A stretch of 64,000 nt of DNA from Marinobacterium stanieri (GCF_900155945.1 NZ_FTMN01000001.1:697682-761681); one strand, 5' to 3'. Numbered from the stretch's first letter, positions 26,515 through 37,670 are shown. The notes: generated from the sequence alone by a model not told the origin. A program made the numbers and translations.

Positions 26515-27164
26515 AAAACACATACCTCATCATCGACAGAGTCCGGAACAGGCTGTAACGCACTCAGGCTGGCGATCACCGTATCCACAAACACGTCTGC
26601 ATTACTTGAAATCGAAAAATAGCTGGCCCGCTGCAGCCAGCTGGAAACGAAGCCGTCAACCATCGCCTTAATCAGCCAGGAGGCCGCTTCAGGATCGACA
26701 TTCACCGGCAACTGCCCACGGCGTATGCCATTTCGGATAACACTGAGTCGACGCTGGTGCTGGTAGTTCATGAAGCGGGCTACGGGGTCAGACACCTCGC
26801 GCTCACCGATACCCGAGCTCTCGCGGATAAACATCAGCATCATGCGCCTGAAGCTCAGGTCCACCTCAATTTTCTGCAAAATGCTGACCAGCAACTCACG
26901 CAGCTTCCCCAACGGGTCCTGCTCCTGATCAGACAGACTGGCATCACTGAGCTGCTTGAAGGGCTGGGAATAATGCTCGCAAATGGCATCGAATAGATCC
27001 CACTTGTTCCTGAAGTGCCAGTAGATCGCCCCCCGTGTGAAACCGGCTGACTTGGCAATATCACTGAGCCGGGTGGCGGCCACACCCTGCTCGGAGAAGA
27101 GTTCCAGCCCCTTTTCCATGATCGCCAGGCGTGTTGCGGCAGCTTCTTCACGAGTACGACGCAT
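26511..27164 (-). CDS. TetR-family transcriptional repressor
   Basis: A 217-aa regulator with an AcrR-like N-terminal DNA-binding domain (RLSDIAKSAGFTRGAIYWHF, residues about 37-56) and a helical ligand domain containing FRRMMLMFIRESSG. It is co-directional and translationally coupled to the ETF-QO gene, and follows the steroid genes. Control of the steroid or fatty-acid regulon, with an acyl-CoA intermediate as ligand, is plausible but not shown; KstR2 plays that role in actinobacteria. Confidence 0.88.
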   Translation of the reverse strand: MRRTREEAAATRLAIMEKGLELFSEQGVAATRLSDIAKSAGFTRGAIYWHFRNKWDLFDAICEHYSQPFKQLSDASLSDQEQDPLGKLRELLVSILQKIEVDLSFRRMMLMFIRESSGIGEREVSDPVARFMNYQHQRRLSVIRNGIRRGQLPVNVDPEAASWLIKAMVDGFVSSWLQRASYFSISSNADVFVDTVIASLSALQPVPDSVDDEVCVL

Positions 27165-27176
27165 AACTCACCTCAT

Positions 27177-27194
27177 TGGCGCCCGCAGGCGCCA
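27177..27194. terminator. Hairpin between thiolase and tetR
   Basis: TGGCGCC - CGCA - GGCGCCA, a perfect 7-bp stem in the 57-bp gap between the leftward thiolase and tetR genes. No U-tract follows on the minus strand, so it may partly attenuate or stabilise rather than end the transcript. Confidence 0.45.
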
Positions 27195-27221
27195 GACTCG
27201 ACAGCACTTTCAGCCCAGGAA

Positions 27222-28427
27222 TCAGGCGCAGACCTCAAACAGGCCTGCTGCGCCCATGCCACCACCGATACACATGGCGATCACCACGTACTTCACGCCA
27301 CGGCGACGGCCTTCCAGTAGCGCATGGCCCACCATGCGCGCGCCGGACATGCCGAACGGGTGGCCGATGGAGATGGCACCGCCGTTCACGTTGAGGCGGT
27401 CATTGGGGATGCCCAGGGTGTCGCGGCAGTAGAGCACCTGGCTGGCAAAGGCTTCGTTGATCTCCCAAAGGCCGATGTCATCTACTGACAGGTTAAAGCG
27501 CTCCAGCAACTTCGGAATGGCATAGACAGGGCCGATACCCATCTCTTCCGGCTTGCAACCAGCCACGGCGATGCCTTTATAAACGCCCAGCGGCGCGATG
27601 CCACGACGGTCCGCTTCTTCACGGCTCATCAGCAGCGTAGCGGCGGCACCGTCGGAGAACTGGGAAGCGTTACCGGCGGTGACGTGCTGACCTTCGGCGA
27701 CCCACTGGCCGTCTTTCCATACCGGTGCCAAACCGGCCAGGCTCTCGTAGGTTGTCTGCGGACGGTTGCACTCGTCACGGTCTGCCACAACTTCCTTGTG
27801 ACCGGCCGGTTTGCGGTTTTCATCGAACGTCAACTTCTGGGCGGTCAGCGGCACGATCTCGTCATCAAACAGACCCGCTTCCTGAGCCGCCGCTGTGCGC
27901 TGCTGGCTCTGCAGAGCGAAGCGGTCCTGCTCTTCGCGACTCACACCATAACGCTCAGCCACCAGTTCAGCGGTTTCGATCATCGGAATGTAGGCGCTGG
28001 GCACCACTTCCTTCACCGCTTCGGACTGGGCGCGGTAGGTGTTCTTGTGTTTGGTCTGAGTCAGTGACAGAGACTCGACGCCACCGGCGATGGCCACTTT
28101 CATCTCGCCCGCGATGATGCTCTTGGCGGCCACGCCAATGGTCATCAAGCCAGAAGCACACATGCGATCCAGCGCCATGCCCGGCACCGTGTCCGGCAAA
28201 CCACCGGTATATGCGCACAGACGGCCGATGTTGTAGGCCTGGGTGCCCTGCTGTACCGCCGCGCCCATGATCACGTCTTCCACCGCTTCCGGCTCGATAC
28301 CGGCGCGCTCGACCACCGCACGGACCACATGGCCGCCCAGCACCGGGGCTTCGGTATCGTTGAAGGAGCCGCGGAACGACTTGGTCAGCGCGGTACGCGC
28401 CGTGGATACAATGACTGCTTCGCTCAT
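27222..28427 (-). CDS. Thiolase (acetyl-CoA acyltransferase, FadA type)
   Basis: A 401-aa degradative thiolase. The nucleophile C90 lies in [28 protein letters not shown] and the second cysteine motif [13 protein letters not shown] close the active site. GGAG precedes the ATG by six bases. It is one of two thiolases in this cluster (with the one at 30666-31820). In steroid breakdown it could perform a late thiolysis of ring-derived acyl-CoAs; the exact step is not certain. Confidence 0.92.
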   Translation of the reverse strand: MSEAVIVSTARTALTKSFRGSFNDTEAPVLGGHVVRAVVERAGIEPEAVEDVIMGAAVQQGTQAYNIGRLCAYTGGLPDTVPGMALDRMCASGLMTIGVAAKSIIAGEMKVAIAGGVESLSLTQTKHKNTYRAQSEAVKEVVPSAYIPMIETAELVAERYGVSREEQDRFALQSQQRTAAAQEAGLFDDEIVPLTAQKLTFDENRKPAGHKEVVADRDECNRPQTTYESLAGLAPVWKDGQWVAEGQHVTAGNASQFSDGAAATLLMSREEADRRGIAPLGVYKGIAVAGCKPEEMGIGPVYAIPKLLERFNLSVDDIGLWEINEAFASQVLYCRDTLGIPNDRLNVNGGAISIGHPFGMSGARMVGHALLEGRRRGVKYVVIAMCIGGGMGAAGLFEVCA

Positions 28428-28438
28428 CTCGATTCTCC

Positions 28439-28909
28439 TTACTGAGCCGGATTAAAGGTGTAACGGCTGATAGTGTCGATGACGCAACCGGGACGATCGC
28501 TGCCTTCGATCTCGACGGTCACGCGTACGGTGGCCTGCACGGCCTGCTTGATCGGTTCCACGGCGATCACTTCACCGCGGCCACGAATGCGACTGCCCAC
28601 TGGCACTGCCGCCGGGAAACGCACCTTGTCGCAGCCGTAGTTGACGCCCATCTGCAGGTTTTCCACTTCCATCAACTGAGGCAGGAAGAGGTTCACCAGC
28701 GACAGGGTCAGGTAGCCGTGGGCAATGCACTTGCCGAAGGGACCTTCAGCGGCTTTCACCGGGTCCACATGAATCCACTGGTGATCCCCGGTGGCCTCGG
28801 CAAACAGGTTGATGCGCTCCTGAGTAATTTCGATCCACTCGCTGCAGCCAAGGTCCTGGCCTTCGGCGGCCAGCAGACTTTCGGCACTTCCGAAAACTTG
28901 GTTCGCCAT
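28439..28909 (-). CDS. MaoC-family (R)-specific enoyl-CoA hydratase-like protein
   Basis: A 156-aa single hotdog-fold hydratase. [14 protein letters not shown] has the catalytic Asp and His of the D-x4-H hydratase-2 motif, followed by [14 protein letters not shown]. Start ATG 28909 follows GGAG at six bases and is preferred to an upstream in-frame start that would overlap the previous gene. It probably hydrates an enoyl-CoA in C/D-ring breakdown. Confidence 0.88.
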   Translation of the reverse strand: MANQVFGSAESLLAAEGQDLGCSEWIEITQERINLFAEATGDHQWIHVDPVKAAEGPFGKCIAHGYLTLSLVNLFLPQLMEVENLQMGVNYGCDKVRFPAAVPVGSRIRGRGEVIAVEPIKQAVQATVRVTVEIEGSDRPGCVIDTISRYTFNPAQ

Positions 28910-28919
28910 CTTCGACTCC

Positions 28920-29705
28920 TTAGGCATGCTGAGAGCTGACCGACAGCACTTCACCGGTCATGTAGGAGGAGTAATCGCTGGCCAGGAACATCATCACGTT
29001 GGCCACTTCCCATACCTCGGCGGCACGGCCGAACGCCTCGCGGCTGGACAGCTGAGCCAGCAGTTCTTCGCTGGAAGCCTTTTTCAGGAAGTCATGCAGC
29101 GCAATCGACGGTGATACCGCATTGATGCGCACGCCATGTTCGGCCGCTTCCAGTGCACTGCAGCGGGTCAGCGCCATCACACCAGCCTTGGCCGCGGCGT
29201 AATGTGCCTGCTCTTTTTGCGCGCGCCAGCCCAGCACCGAGGCGTTGTTGACGATGACGCCGGCACCACGTTTCTGCATGTGCGGCAGCATGGCGCGGGT
29301 CATACGGAAGGTGCCGGTCAGGGTGATATCCAGCACGCGATGCCACTCTTCATCGCTCATCTCGACCACGGTTTTCTGACCGCCAAGACCGGCGTTATTG
29401 ATCAGTACATCGACGCCACCCAGCTTATCCTCGGCGGACACGATCAGCGCCTGCACATCTTCTTCGGTAGTGACGTTGCACAGCTGACCATAGACGGCGT
29501 CCAGACCGGTCTCCTGCTTCAGCGCAGCAACCGCCTCTTCCAGACGACGTGGATGAATATCGGAGATCATCAGCGCGCGGCAACCCTCTTCCGCGGCGCG
29601 TTTCGCTGCGGAGAAACCGATACCGGCACCAGCCGCGGCGGTAATCAGCACGGACTTGCCCTTGAGCAGACAGTGACCTTCAACGTATTTTGGAATAGTG
29701 CTCAT
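28920..29705 (-). CDS. ipdF: Short-chain dehydrogenase, IpdF-like (5-OH-HIP-CoA/HIC-CoA dehydrogenase)
   Basis: A 261-aa SDR with a slightly unusual cofactor loop (TAAAGAGIGFSAAKRA), NNAG, and active-site Ser/Tyr/Lys in NNASVLGWRAQKEQAHYAAA (YxxxK). The N-terminal leader YVEGHCLLKGKSVLIT and the C-terminal SYMTGEVLSVSSQ match the IpdF type of the steroid HIP pathway. In that pathway IpdF oxidises the 5-hydroxyl of the C/D-ring CoA thioester. It sits between MaoC and SDR genes of the same operon. Confidence 0.8.
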   Translation of the reverse strand: MSTIPKYVEGHCLLKGKSVLITAAAGAGIGFSAAKRAAEEGCRALMISDIHPRRLEEAVAALKQETGLDAVYGQLCNVTTEEDVQALIVSAEDKLGGVDVLINNAGLGGQKTVVEMSDEEWHRVLDITLTGTFRMTRAMLPHMQKRGAGVIVNNASVLGWRAQKEQAHYAAAKAGVMALTRCSALEAAEHGVRINAVSPSIALHDFLKKASSEELLAQLSSREAFGRAAEVWEVANVMMFLASDYSSYMTGEVLSVSSQHA

Positions 29706-29716
29706 GCCCTTGCTCC

Positions 29717-30601
29717 TCAGCTGCCCCAGACTTTCTGTGCAGGAACGGCGTCCCTGATCATTTGGTGAACAACTTCACCCAGCTCTGACGGCTCCCAACG
29801 GTCGCCCTTGTCCACGCCTTCGGTGGTGCGCCAGCCATCACAGATACAGATGCGGCCACCTTCGGACTCGAATACCTTGCCGGTGACATCACCCGCTTCT
29901 TCAGATGCCAGCCAGGCCAGCAGCGAAGACACGTTTTCCGGTGCCCAGTAGTCGAAGCTGCCGTCTTCCGGCTTGGCCATACGGGTGGCCATGGCTTCAA
30001 CGGCGGTGGTCATACCGGTACGTGCCGCAGGAGCCACCGCGTTGGCGGTGATGCCGTAACGACCCAGTTCAGCCGCCTGGTTCAGCGTCAGTGCGGCGAT
30101 ACCGCCCTTGGCAGCGGCGTAGTTGGACTGACCGATGGAACCCTGCAGGCCAGCGCCAGAGGTTGTGTTGATGATGCGTGCAGCAATCTGCTTGCCCGCT
30201 TTAACCTGATCACGCCAGTAATGAACCGCGTGGGAGGAGATGCAGAAATGTCCTTTCAGGTGCACCGCCATGATGGTGTCCCACTCCTGCTCGGTCATGG
30301 ACGCGAACATGCGGTCGCGGTTAACACCGGCGTTGTTCAGCACGATGTGCAGATCACCAAAGGCCTCAACCGCCTGCTTCACGGCATTGGCGCTGTCTTC
30401 GTAGTTGGTGATATCGGAGGTGTTCACAATCGCCTTGCCACCGGCTGCGGTGATATCGTCCACCACGGCCTGCGCTGCCGCTTCGTTAATGTCGTTCACA
30501 ACAACGGCGCAGCCTTCAGCGGCAAATACTTTGGCGTGAGCGGCGCCCAAACCACCGCCTGCACCGGTAATGATGGCCACTCGGCCCTGAAGAATAGACA
30601 T
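29717..30601 (-). CDS. Short-chain dehydrogenase of the steroid-degradation type
   Basis: A 294-aa SDR starting at ATG 30601 (GGGGGAG just upstream). It has cofactor loop TGAGGGLGAAHA, NNAG and the catalytic block INTTSGAGLQGSIGQSNYAA. The extra C-terminal 40 residues after ESEGGRICICDGWR resemble the 17-beta-hydroxysteroid-dehydrogenase-4-like SDRs found beside ipd genes in actinobacteria. The hydroxyacyl-CoA or hydroxysteroid substrate is not determined. Confidence 0.82.
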   Translation of the reverse strand: MSILQGRVAIITGAGGGLGAAHAKVFAAEGCAVVVNDINEAAAQAVVDDITAAGGKAIVNTSDITNYEDSANAVKQAVEAFGDLHIVLNNAGVNRDRMFASMTEQEWDTIMAVHLKGHFCISSHAVHYWRDQVKAGKQIAARIINTTSGAGLQGSIGQSNYAAAKGGIAALTLNQAAELGRYGITANAVAPAARTGMTTAVEAMATRMAKPEDGSFDYWAPENVSSLLAWLASEEAGDVTGKVFESEGGRICICDGWRTTEGVDKGDRWEPSELGEVVHQMIRDAVPAQKVWGS

Positions 30602-30665
30602 AACTCCCCCATGGACCCGCCACAGCGGGTCAGTATTCAATTCGGTTTATAGCTTTCGACTGGGC

Positions 30666-31819
<1,154 letters not shown>

Positions 31820-31820
<1 letters not shown>

Positions 31821-32881
31821 CATGACCTCCCGAATGTCTGACCCGGACCCAGCGGCGCGTCGTCAGCAAAGATGGCGGCGCTGATACGCGCCTTGTGGAA
31901 GGCACGGTCACCCCAGGAGGATTCCAGTGCCCAGGTGCGTTTCATGAACATCTGCAGGTCTACTTCCCAGGTGTACCCCATGGCACCGTGTACCTGAATG
32001 CCGTGACGGGCCGCCAGATGTGCTGCTTCGCCACAAGCCACATGGGCCTGAGAGATATGCAGAGAGGCATCGGCATTGCCGTGCTGCAGTGAATAGGCCG
32101 CGCGGTAGAGCACCGGCTTGGCGAACTCGATCTTGCTCGCCACATCCGCCAGATGGTGTTTCACCGCCTGGAAGCTGCCGATCGGCTTGCCGAACTGCTT
32201 GCGCTGGGCCACATAGTCCACCGACAGATCCAGCATGCGCTGGGCCAGACCCAGCAACTGACCGGCAACCGACAGGGCGCCGCGGTTCAGGGCTTCGTCC
32301 CAGATCGGCGCGCCGGTTTCGGCATCGGCGATACGGGTGGCACTGCTTGGCTCCCACATCACGCGGCACAGGCGACGAGAAGAGTCGATACTCGGGTTCT
32401 GCTCCACATCGATCAGCGAGCGCGGCACCGCGTGGATCTCGCCTTCGTGATTCAGCAGGGTGAAATCGGCCAGATGGGCATCCGCCACCAGCGGGTTGAC
32501 CGGGTGACCAATGGCCACACGTACGCCGCCTTCAGCGATCTGCTCCAGCCAGCCCTTGCGGTCGCTGACCGAGTCCGGCAGCACTGAAATCAAGCCGGCA
32601 CTGACATAGGCGGTATCGGCCAGAGAGTCCGGGATACCGTAGTAACCCAACTCCTGCGTCATCAGCGACCAAACCAGATCGCCCATGCCCAGGCCACCGG
32701 CCTCTTCAGGAATGGACAGCGCGGTCAGGCCCTGCTCCGCCATTTTGTTTCGCAGGTCCGGCGAGCGGCCTGCATCGGTTTCCCAGATTTCGCGCAGGGC
32801 TTCCGGAGCCGCTTCAGTCATCAGGAAGCGGCTGATTGCATCCTGGAAGGCGCGTTCGTCATCGGTAAAAGTGAAGTCCAT
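31820..32881 (-). CDS. Acyl-CoA dehydrogenase, short form (IpdE-type candidate)
   Basis: A 353-aa acyl-CoA dehydrogenase, shorter than the usual 380-400 aa. It keeps the FAD-binding RKQFGKPIGSFQAVKHHLAD and the C-terminal QVHGAMGYTWEVDLQMF, but its middle beta domain is reduced. This is typical of one half of the heteromeric steroid dehydrogenases (IpdE1/IpdE2, FadE32/33 type). It sits next to a full-length FadE30-like gene. Which partner it pairs with is inference. Confidence 0.85.
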
Positions 32882-32889
32882 GGCGCACC

Positions 32890-34056
32890 TCAGGCTTTCG
32901 GCAGGCCAAGCACACGCTCGGCGATAATGTTGCGTTGAATCTCGTTGGCACCGGCGTAGATCGGACCGGCCTGGGCAAACAGGAAGCCCTCCAGCCAGCC
33001 GTGGTCATCGGTGCTCTGGGGTGCGCTGCTCAGCAACTCACCCGTGGCGCCCAGAATGCGCATCGCCGTTTCATGGATCTTCAGATCCAGCTCGGACCAG
33101 ATGATCTTGTTGATGCTGGACTCAGCACCGATCTTCTCGCCTCGGGCCAGACGCCCCACAGACTGATAAGCCGACAGCGCATAAGACTCGGCACCGGACC
33201 AGACATCCATCACCGCATCACGGATGCTCGGATCACGGTCGGCGGCTTCCTGATTGGCCTTGTACAGTTCAATCAGCTTGCGCACCGGCTGCTGGAAACG
33301 GGCCGGAGAGCGCAGCAACAGGCCACGTTCAAAACCGGCGGTCGCCATGGCCACATGCCAGCCACTGCCCTCTTCGCCGATGCGGTTTTCCACCGGCACG
33401 CGCACGTTGTCGAAGAAGATTTCAGCGAAGGCATCCTTGCCGTTCAGCGCCTTGATCGGGCGAATGGTCACGCCCTCGGCATCCAGCGGCACCATCAGGA
33501 ACGACAGGCCGTGGTGACGCTTGGAATCGGCATCGGAGCGGAACAGGCCAAAGGCCCAGTCGGCATAGATGGCGCGGGTCGACCAGGTTTTCTGGCCATT
33601 AATGATGTAATGATCACCGTCGCGGATCGCCTTGGAGGAGATCGCCGCCATATCGGAACCGGCATTGGGTTCGGACCAGGCCTGGGCCCACATGTCGTCA
33701 CTGGCAGCCATGCGTGGCAGGAAACGCTTTTTCTGTTCTTCGGTGCCGAACTCCATCAGGGTCGGACCCAGCAACAGCTGGCCGTTCTGGTTTACACGCA
33801 TGGGCGCGTCGGCAGCGTAATACTCTTCTTCGAAGATCAGCCACTCGGTCAGGTCGCAGCCGCGACCGCCCAGTTCTTCCGGCCACATCACCATGGACAG
33901 GCGCGCCTTGAACAACTTGCGCTCCCACTCACGGTGCTGCTCGAACCCTTCGCGGGTGTCATAACTGGCCAGCTTCTCGGCTGGCAGATTCTCTTTGAGC
34001 CAGCCTCTGACCTCCTCGCGGAAGGCCTGCTGGCGGGGGGTATAATTCAGATCCAT
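32890..34056 (-). CDS. Acyl-CoA dehydrogenase, FadE30-like
   Basis: A 388-aa acyl-CoA dehydrogenase with WAQAWSEPNAGSDMAA, INGQKTWSTRAIYADW and the C-terminal FAQAGPIYAGANEIQRNIIA. The N-terminal REEVRGWLKENLPAE resembles FadE30, which starts dehydrogenation of the propionyl side chain of HIP-CoA. GAGG precedes the ATG by six bases. It lies directly downstream of the echA20-like gene, an arrangement resembling KstR2-regulon clusters. Confidence 0.87.
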   Translation of the reverse strand: MDLNYTPRQQAFREEVRGWLKENLPAEKLASYDTREGFEQHREWERKLFKARLSMVMWPEELGGRGCDLTEWLIFEEEYYAADAPMRVNQNGQLLLGPTLMEFGTEEQKKRFLPRMAASDDMWAQAWSEPNAGSDMAAISSKAIRDGDHYIINGQKTWSTRAIYADWAFGLFRSDADSKRHHGLSFLMVPLDAEGVTIRPIKALNGKDAFAEIFFDNVRVPVENRIGEEGSGWHVAMATAGFERGLLLRSPARFQQPVRKLIELYKANQEAADRDPSIRDAVMDVWSGAESYALSAYQSVGRLARGEKIGAESSINKIIWSELDLKIHETAMRILGATGELLSSAPQSTDDHGWLEGFLFAQAGPIYAGANEIQRNIIAERVLGLPKA

Positions 34057-34064
34057 GGCGAACC

Positions 34065-34817
34065 TCAGAAACTGGCGTCACGTTTTTCGACAAAAGCCCG
34101 ACGGGTCTCTGCCGAGTCAGGGCTGGTGTAGGCCTGCAGGGTGAAGCCCTGCTCCCAGCGATACTTGTCTTCCAGATTGCCGTCCTCGATACCGTTCAGC
34201 GCTTCTTTGGCGATACGGATCATGGCCGGACTCTTGGCAGCGATTTTTGCAGCCGTGGCCAGTGCGGTTTCGCGCAGCTGCTCCTTGGGCACAATCGCTT
34301 CGATGAAGTTGTAGCGGTCGGCTTCCCGAGCCGTCACGGTTTCACCGGTGAAGAACATCTGACGTACTTTCTGCACCGGGAACAGACGCTGCAGGTGAGC
34401 ACCGCCGCCCATGGCGCCGCGATCCACTTCCGGCAGCGCAAAGGTGGCGCACTCGGAGGCGAAGACGATGTCGGCTGCGCCGGTAATACCGATGCCGCCA
34501 CCCAGCACAAAGCCGTGTACGGCCACGATCACCGGTACTTCACAGCGATGCACCGCCTTGAAGGTGGCGTAGTTGCCGCCATTCACGGCGACGATGCGCT
34601 CGGGGTACTGATCCAGTTCCTTGATATCCACACCGGCGCAGAAACCGCGGCCTTCGGCACGAATCAGCACTACACGCACGTCCGGGTTGCGGCCCAGGGC
34701 TTCAATGCCTTCGGCCAGCTCGAACCACTCGCGGCTGTCCAGGGCATTCACCGGCGGCTTGGCAATCACCAGCTCGGCAACACCGTTTTCAATTTGGGTC
34801 GTAAACGCAGTACTCAT
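34065..34817 (-). CDS. echA20: Crotonase-family ring hydrolase, EchA20-like
   Basis: A 250-aa crotonase starting at ATG 34817 (AGGAGG nine bases upstream). The oxyanion-hole segments are AEGRGFCAGVDIKEL and HGFVLGGGIGITGAADI; the EVDRGAMGGGAHLQRLFP block is typical of EchA20. That enzyme hydrolyses the D ring of the bicyclic CoA intermediate, before IpdAB opens ring C. The neighbours ipdC, ipdB and ipdA support this identity. Confidence 0.83.
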   Translation of the reverse strand: MSTAFTTQIENGVAELVIAKPPVNALDSREWFELAEGIEALGRNPDVRVVLIRAEGRGFCAGVDIKELDQYPERIVAVNGGNYATFKAVHRCEVPVIVAVHGFVLGGGIGITGAADIVFASECATFALPEVDRGAMGGGAHLQRLFPVQKVRQMFFTGETVTAREADRYNFIEAIVPKEQLRETALATAAKIAAKSPAMIRIAKEALNGIEDGNLEDKYRWEQGFTLQAYTSPDSAETRRAFVEKRDASF

Positions 34818-34818
34818 A

Positions 34819-35913
34819 TCAGGAAGCCTCCTCCAGAGCCTGACCGTTCGCGCGGGCAACCAGCGCGTCCAGGCAGGTTTCAGCATCACCGGCGATCTGA
34901 GCGATCAGCTCCGGCGCGCTTATCAATTCATTGATGGCGGCGGCCACCTGGCCGCTGGGCAGAATGCCCTCGTCAGGGAAGCCCTGAACCATGGAACGCT
35001 GCAGCAGGACCGGCTGGTTGGCGGACATCACCACCTGCGACATCTGCGCCGGGTCCTCTTTCACAGCCTTGAAGAACGTGGAAATCATGTGGCCGAAGGT
35101 CATGCCGGTTTCGCGCTTCCACTGGCGTGCGCTGCTCAGCGCGATCCACAGCTTGCGAATCGGGCTGGCACCTTCCAGCGTGTGGATAAAGGCGTTTTCC
35201 ACCATGCGATGACGCATGCCATCCACCGCCAGAGTGACGCGAATCTTTTGCGGGTCTTGCACCGCCAGGTAACGTTCCAGCGTCTGCTGCGGTGTGGGCG
35301 AGTCAGAGGTCATCATGAAGCGGGTGCCCATGGCGATACCGGCGGCACCGGCAGCCAGCGCAGAAGCCAGACCACGGCCATTGGAATAACCACCGGCTGC
35401 AATGACCGGCACATCCACGGCATCCAAGACCTGCGGCAGCAGAATGGTAGTCGGTACGCCACCAGTGTGGCCGCCACCTTCACTGCCCTGAATGGTGATT
35501 ATGTCCGCACCCAGCTCCACCGCCTTGATCGCATGTTTCACCGCACCCACGGTGGGAATGCAAAGCACGCCTGCGGCTTTCAGCCGGCCAATGGTTTCCT
35601 TGTCCGGACCACGACCGTAGCTGACGGCTTTTAATCGGTATTTGATCGCCAGTTCCACGCACTGCATGGCGTTTTCCTGGAACATGTGGAAATTGAGGCC
35701 GAAGTTGCTGCCGCCAGTGGCGTCGATCACCTTCTTGATCTCGCCTTCCAACTGAGACGCCTCAATGGTGGCACCGGCCAGAAAGCCGAAGCCGCCACCC
35801 CTGGTTGTCGCGATCACCAGATTGGCGTCCGACACCCAGCCCATGGCGGTCTGGATGATCGGATACTGGCAGCCCAAACGGCGGGTCAGCTCGGTCTGCA
35901 ACAGGGCGCTCAT
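34819..35913 (-). CDS. ipdC: IpdC-like flavin-dependent reductase (nitronate monooxygenase fold)
   Basis: A 364-aa TIM-barrel FMN protein of the 2-nitropropane-dioxygenase-like group: PIIQTAMGWVSDANLVIAT at the start, QGSEGGGHTGGVPT as phosphate-binding loop and AAGGYSNGRGLASALAAGA. The longer C-terminal helical part and the cluster context point to IpdC, which reduces a double bond of the ring-C intermediate. Its start overlaps the preceding crotonase stop (35910-35913). Confidence 0.87.
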   Translation of the reverse strand: MSALLQTELTRRLGCQYPIIQTAMGWVSDANLVIATTRGGGFGFLAGATIEASQLEGEIKKVIDATGGSNFGLNFHMFQENAMQCVELAIKYRLKAVSYGRGPDKETIGRLKAAGVLCIPTVGAVKHAIKAVELGADIITIQGSEGGGHTGGVPTTILLPQVLDAVDVPVIAAGGYSNGRGLASALAAGAAGIAMGTRFMMTSDSPTPQQTLERYLAVQDPQKIRVTLAVDGMRHRMVENAFIHTLEGASPIRKLWIALSSARQWKRETGMTFGHMISTFFKAVKEDPAQMSQVVMSANQPVLLQRSMVQGFPDEGILPSGQVAAAINELISAPELIAQIAGDAETCLDALVARANGQALEEAS

Positions 35914-36833
35914 GCCTTGTCTCCGTTGGCTGATGCTTCTGCCTTATTGGCTTTCACCATGCCTTTGGCATCAAAGCCGCCGAGCAGGTCGCCGGAGATC
36001 TGTTCGTTATGCACATGGGCGAAATGGTGCCAGGCAAAGGCCGCTTCCATTCCGCTGCGCTTACCGGCCAGATCTTCCACGTGGTTGATCACCTGCTTGG
36101 TCAGTGCCAGCCCCATGCGCGGCTGACGAGCAATCTTGCCAGCGATGTCATAGGTCGCTTCAGCCAGTTCGTCGCGGCTGAACACGCGGTTCACCATGCC
36201 CATTTCGCGGGCACGCTCGGCACTCATGCGATCACCCAGGAACAGGAACTCCTTGGCAATACGCGGGTTAAGTTCGTAGGGGTGCGCGAAATACTCAACG
36301 CCCGGAATGCCCATACGCACCACCGGGTCCTGGAAGAAGGCATCATCACTGGCGATGATCAGGTCACACACCCAGGCCAGCATCAGGCCTCCGGCCACGC
36401 AGGCGCCCTGCACCATGGCGATGGTCGGCTTGGGCAGGTCGCGCCAGCGGCGGCACATGCCCAGATAGACTTCCTGTTCACGGGCGTAGAGGTATTCGCC
36501 GCCGGGCTTGTTGGTGTGGTCCCACCAGAGGGTACTGCGGTCAAATTCCTTGTTGATATCGCGCCCCGGGGTGCCGATGTCATGACCGGCAGAGAAATGC
36601 TTGCCCTCGCCGCGCAGCACGATCACCTTAACGCTGTCGTCGTCCACCGCCTGGCGGAAGGCTGCGTCCAGCGCATAGGTCATCTGCGAGTTCTGCGCAT
36701 TGTTGAAACCGGGACGGTTCATGGTGACGGTGGCAATACCGTTCTCCACGCTGTATAGCACCGGCTGCTCGGTCTCGTAGACGGCCTTATCTTCGCGCTG
36801 CACGAATTCATGGGCTTGATTGGCTGCTGTCAT
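35910..36833 (-). CDS. Enoyl-CoA hydratase/isomerase family protein of the steroid cluster
   Basis: A 307-aa crotonase, longer than the usual 260 aa. It starts at ATG 36833 with AGGAG at six bases and has GEGKHFSAGHDIGTPGRD and VQGACVAGGLMLAWVCDLI as active-site loops. The C-terminal WHHFAHVHNEQISGDLLGG is characteristic of enoyl-CoA hydratases beside ipd genes. The hydration step it serves (side chain or ring-derived acyl-CoA) is not fixed by sequence. Confidence 0.85.
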   Translation of the reverse strand: MTAANQAHEFVQREDKAVYETEQPVLYSVENGIATVTMNRPGFNNAQNSQMTYALDAAFRQAVDDDSVKVIVLRGEGKHFSAGHDIGTPGRDINKEFDRSTLWWDHTNKPGGEYLYAREQEVYLGMCRRWRDLPKPTIAMVQGACVAGGLMLAWVCDLIIASDDAFFQDPVVRMGIPGVEYFAHPYELNPRIAKEFLFLGDRMSAERAREMGMVNRVFSRDELAEATYDIAGKIARQPRMGLALTKQVINHVEDLAGKRSGMEAAFAWHHFAHVHNEQISGDLLGGFDAKGMVKANKAEASANGDKA

Positions 36834-36846
36834 GACAGGCTCCTGT

Positions 36847-37656
36847 TTACTGGTCGTTGGACGCGCTGCGGATACCCGGCGGGTTATCCTTGAGCTGACG
36901 GGAACGGAGGTTGTGCGGGTCCAGCTGGGCAATAATCGCCAACTGTTCGGTGGTCGGATGCGCGGTTTCGCCCATGTCCGGTGCCTTCAGCAGTTCAAAG
37001 CCGGTGTTTTCCTGCACCTCTTCAAAGGTCACGCCCGGATGCAGTGAACGCACACGAATGGCGTGGTCCGGGCCGCCAAAATCCATCACGCACAGGTTGG
37101 TGACGATATGGCGGATCTCCATCAGGTCCTGGCGCATGTTCTTGCTCCAGCGAGCCGGGTTGTAGCCAACGCCGGAGACCATATCCACTTCACCGGCCAC
37201 GAAGGCGCGGGTGTTGTGGCTGGGCACGAACAGAGAGTTGATATGGTTGATGCTGTTGCCCGGCAGACCGCGCACACCCAGCATCGCCACCTTGGGCTTG
37301 TCGTAGTCACCCACTACAGACAGGTTGGTCTGGCCGAAACGGTCGATCTGGGTCGGGCCGATCATGGCGTGACGCTTGCCACCCCAGACACACTCGAACA
37401 CACGCTCGAACGACATATAGCCGGAGTACTTGGGCACGTAATCACCGCGCGGGCCGACCGGAATCGGCTCTTCCACCAGCAGGGATTCGCTGTCGGTCAT
37501 CATCAGTTCCGGGGTATGGGTCATCTTGGCCAGGCTGGCGCCCAGACGCGGGATGATGCCCAGGCCCGAGGCGATGATCTCGCCATCGCCACGGAAGGCT
37601 TCGGAAGCGGCCACAATCATCAGTTCGGCCAGCGTAAACTCACAGTTGGTCGTCAT
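36847..37656 (-). CDS. ipdB: IpdB, beta subunit of the ring-opening CoA hydrolase
   Basis: A 269-aa protein of the CoA-transferase beta-like fold. MIGPTQIDRFGQTNLSVVGD and LGVRGLPGNSINHINS are strong matches to IpdB. Although homologous to CoA transferases, IpdAB is known to open the last steroid ring (COCHEA-CoA hydrolase) and lacks the transferase glutamate. It is encoded next to ipdA with a 14-bp gap. Confidence 0.92.
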   Translation of the reverse strand: MTTNCEFTLAELMIVAASEAFRGDGEIIASGLGIIPRLGASLAKMTHTPELMMTDSESLLVEEPIPVGPRGDYVPKYSGYMSFERVFECVWGGKRHAMIGPTQIDRFGQTNLSVVGDYDKPKVAMLGVRGLPGNSINHINSLFVPSHNTRAFVAGEVDMVSGVGYNPARWSKNMRQDLMEIRHIVTNLCVMDFGGPDHAIRVRSLHPGVTFEEVQENTGFELLKAPDMGETAHPTTEQLAIIAQLDPHNLRSRQLKDNPPGIRSASNDQ

Positions 37657-37670
37657 TATTGTGACTCTCC

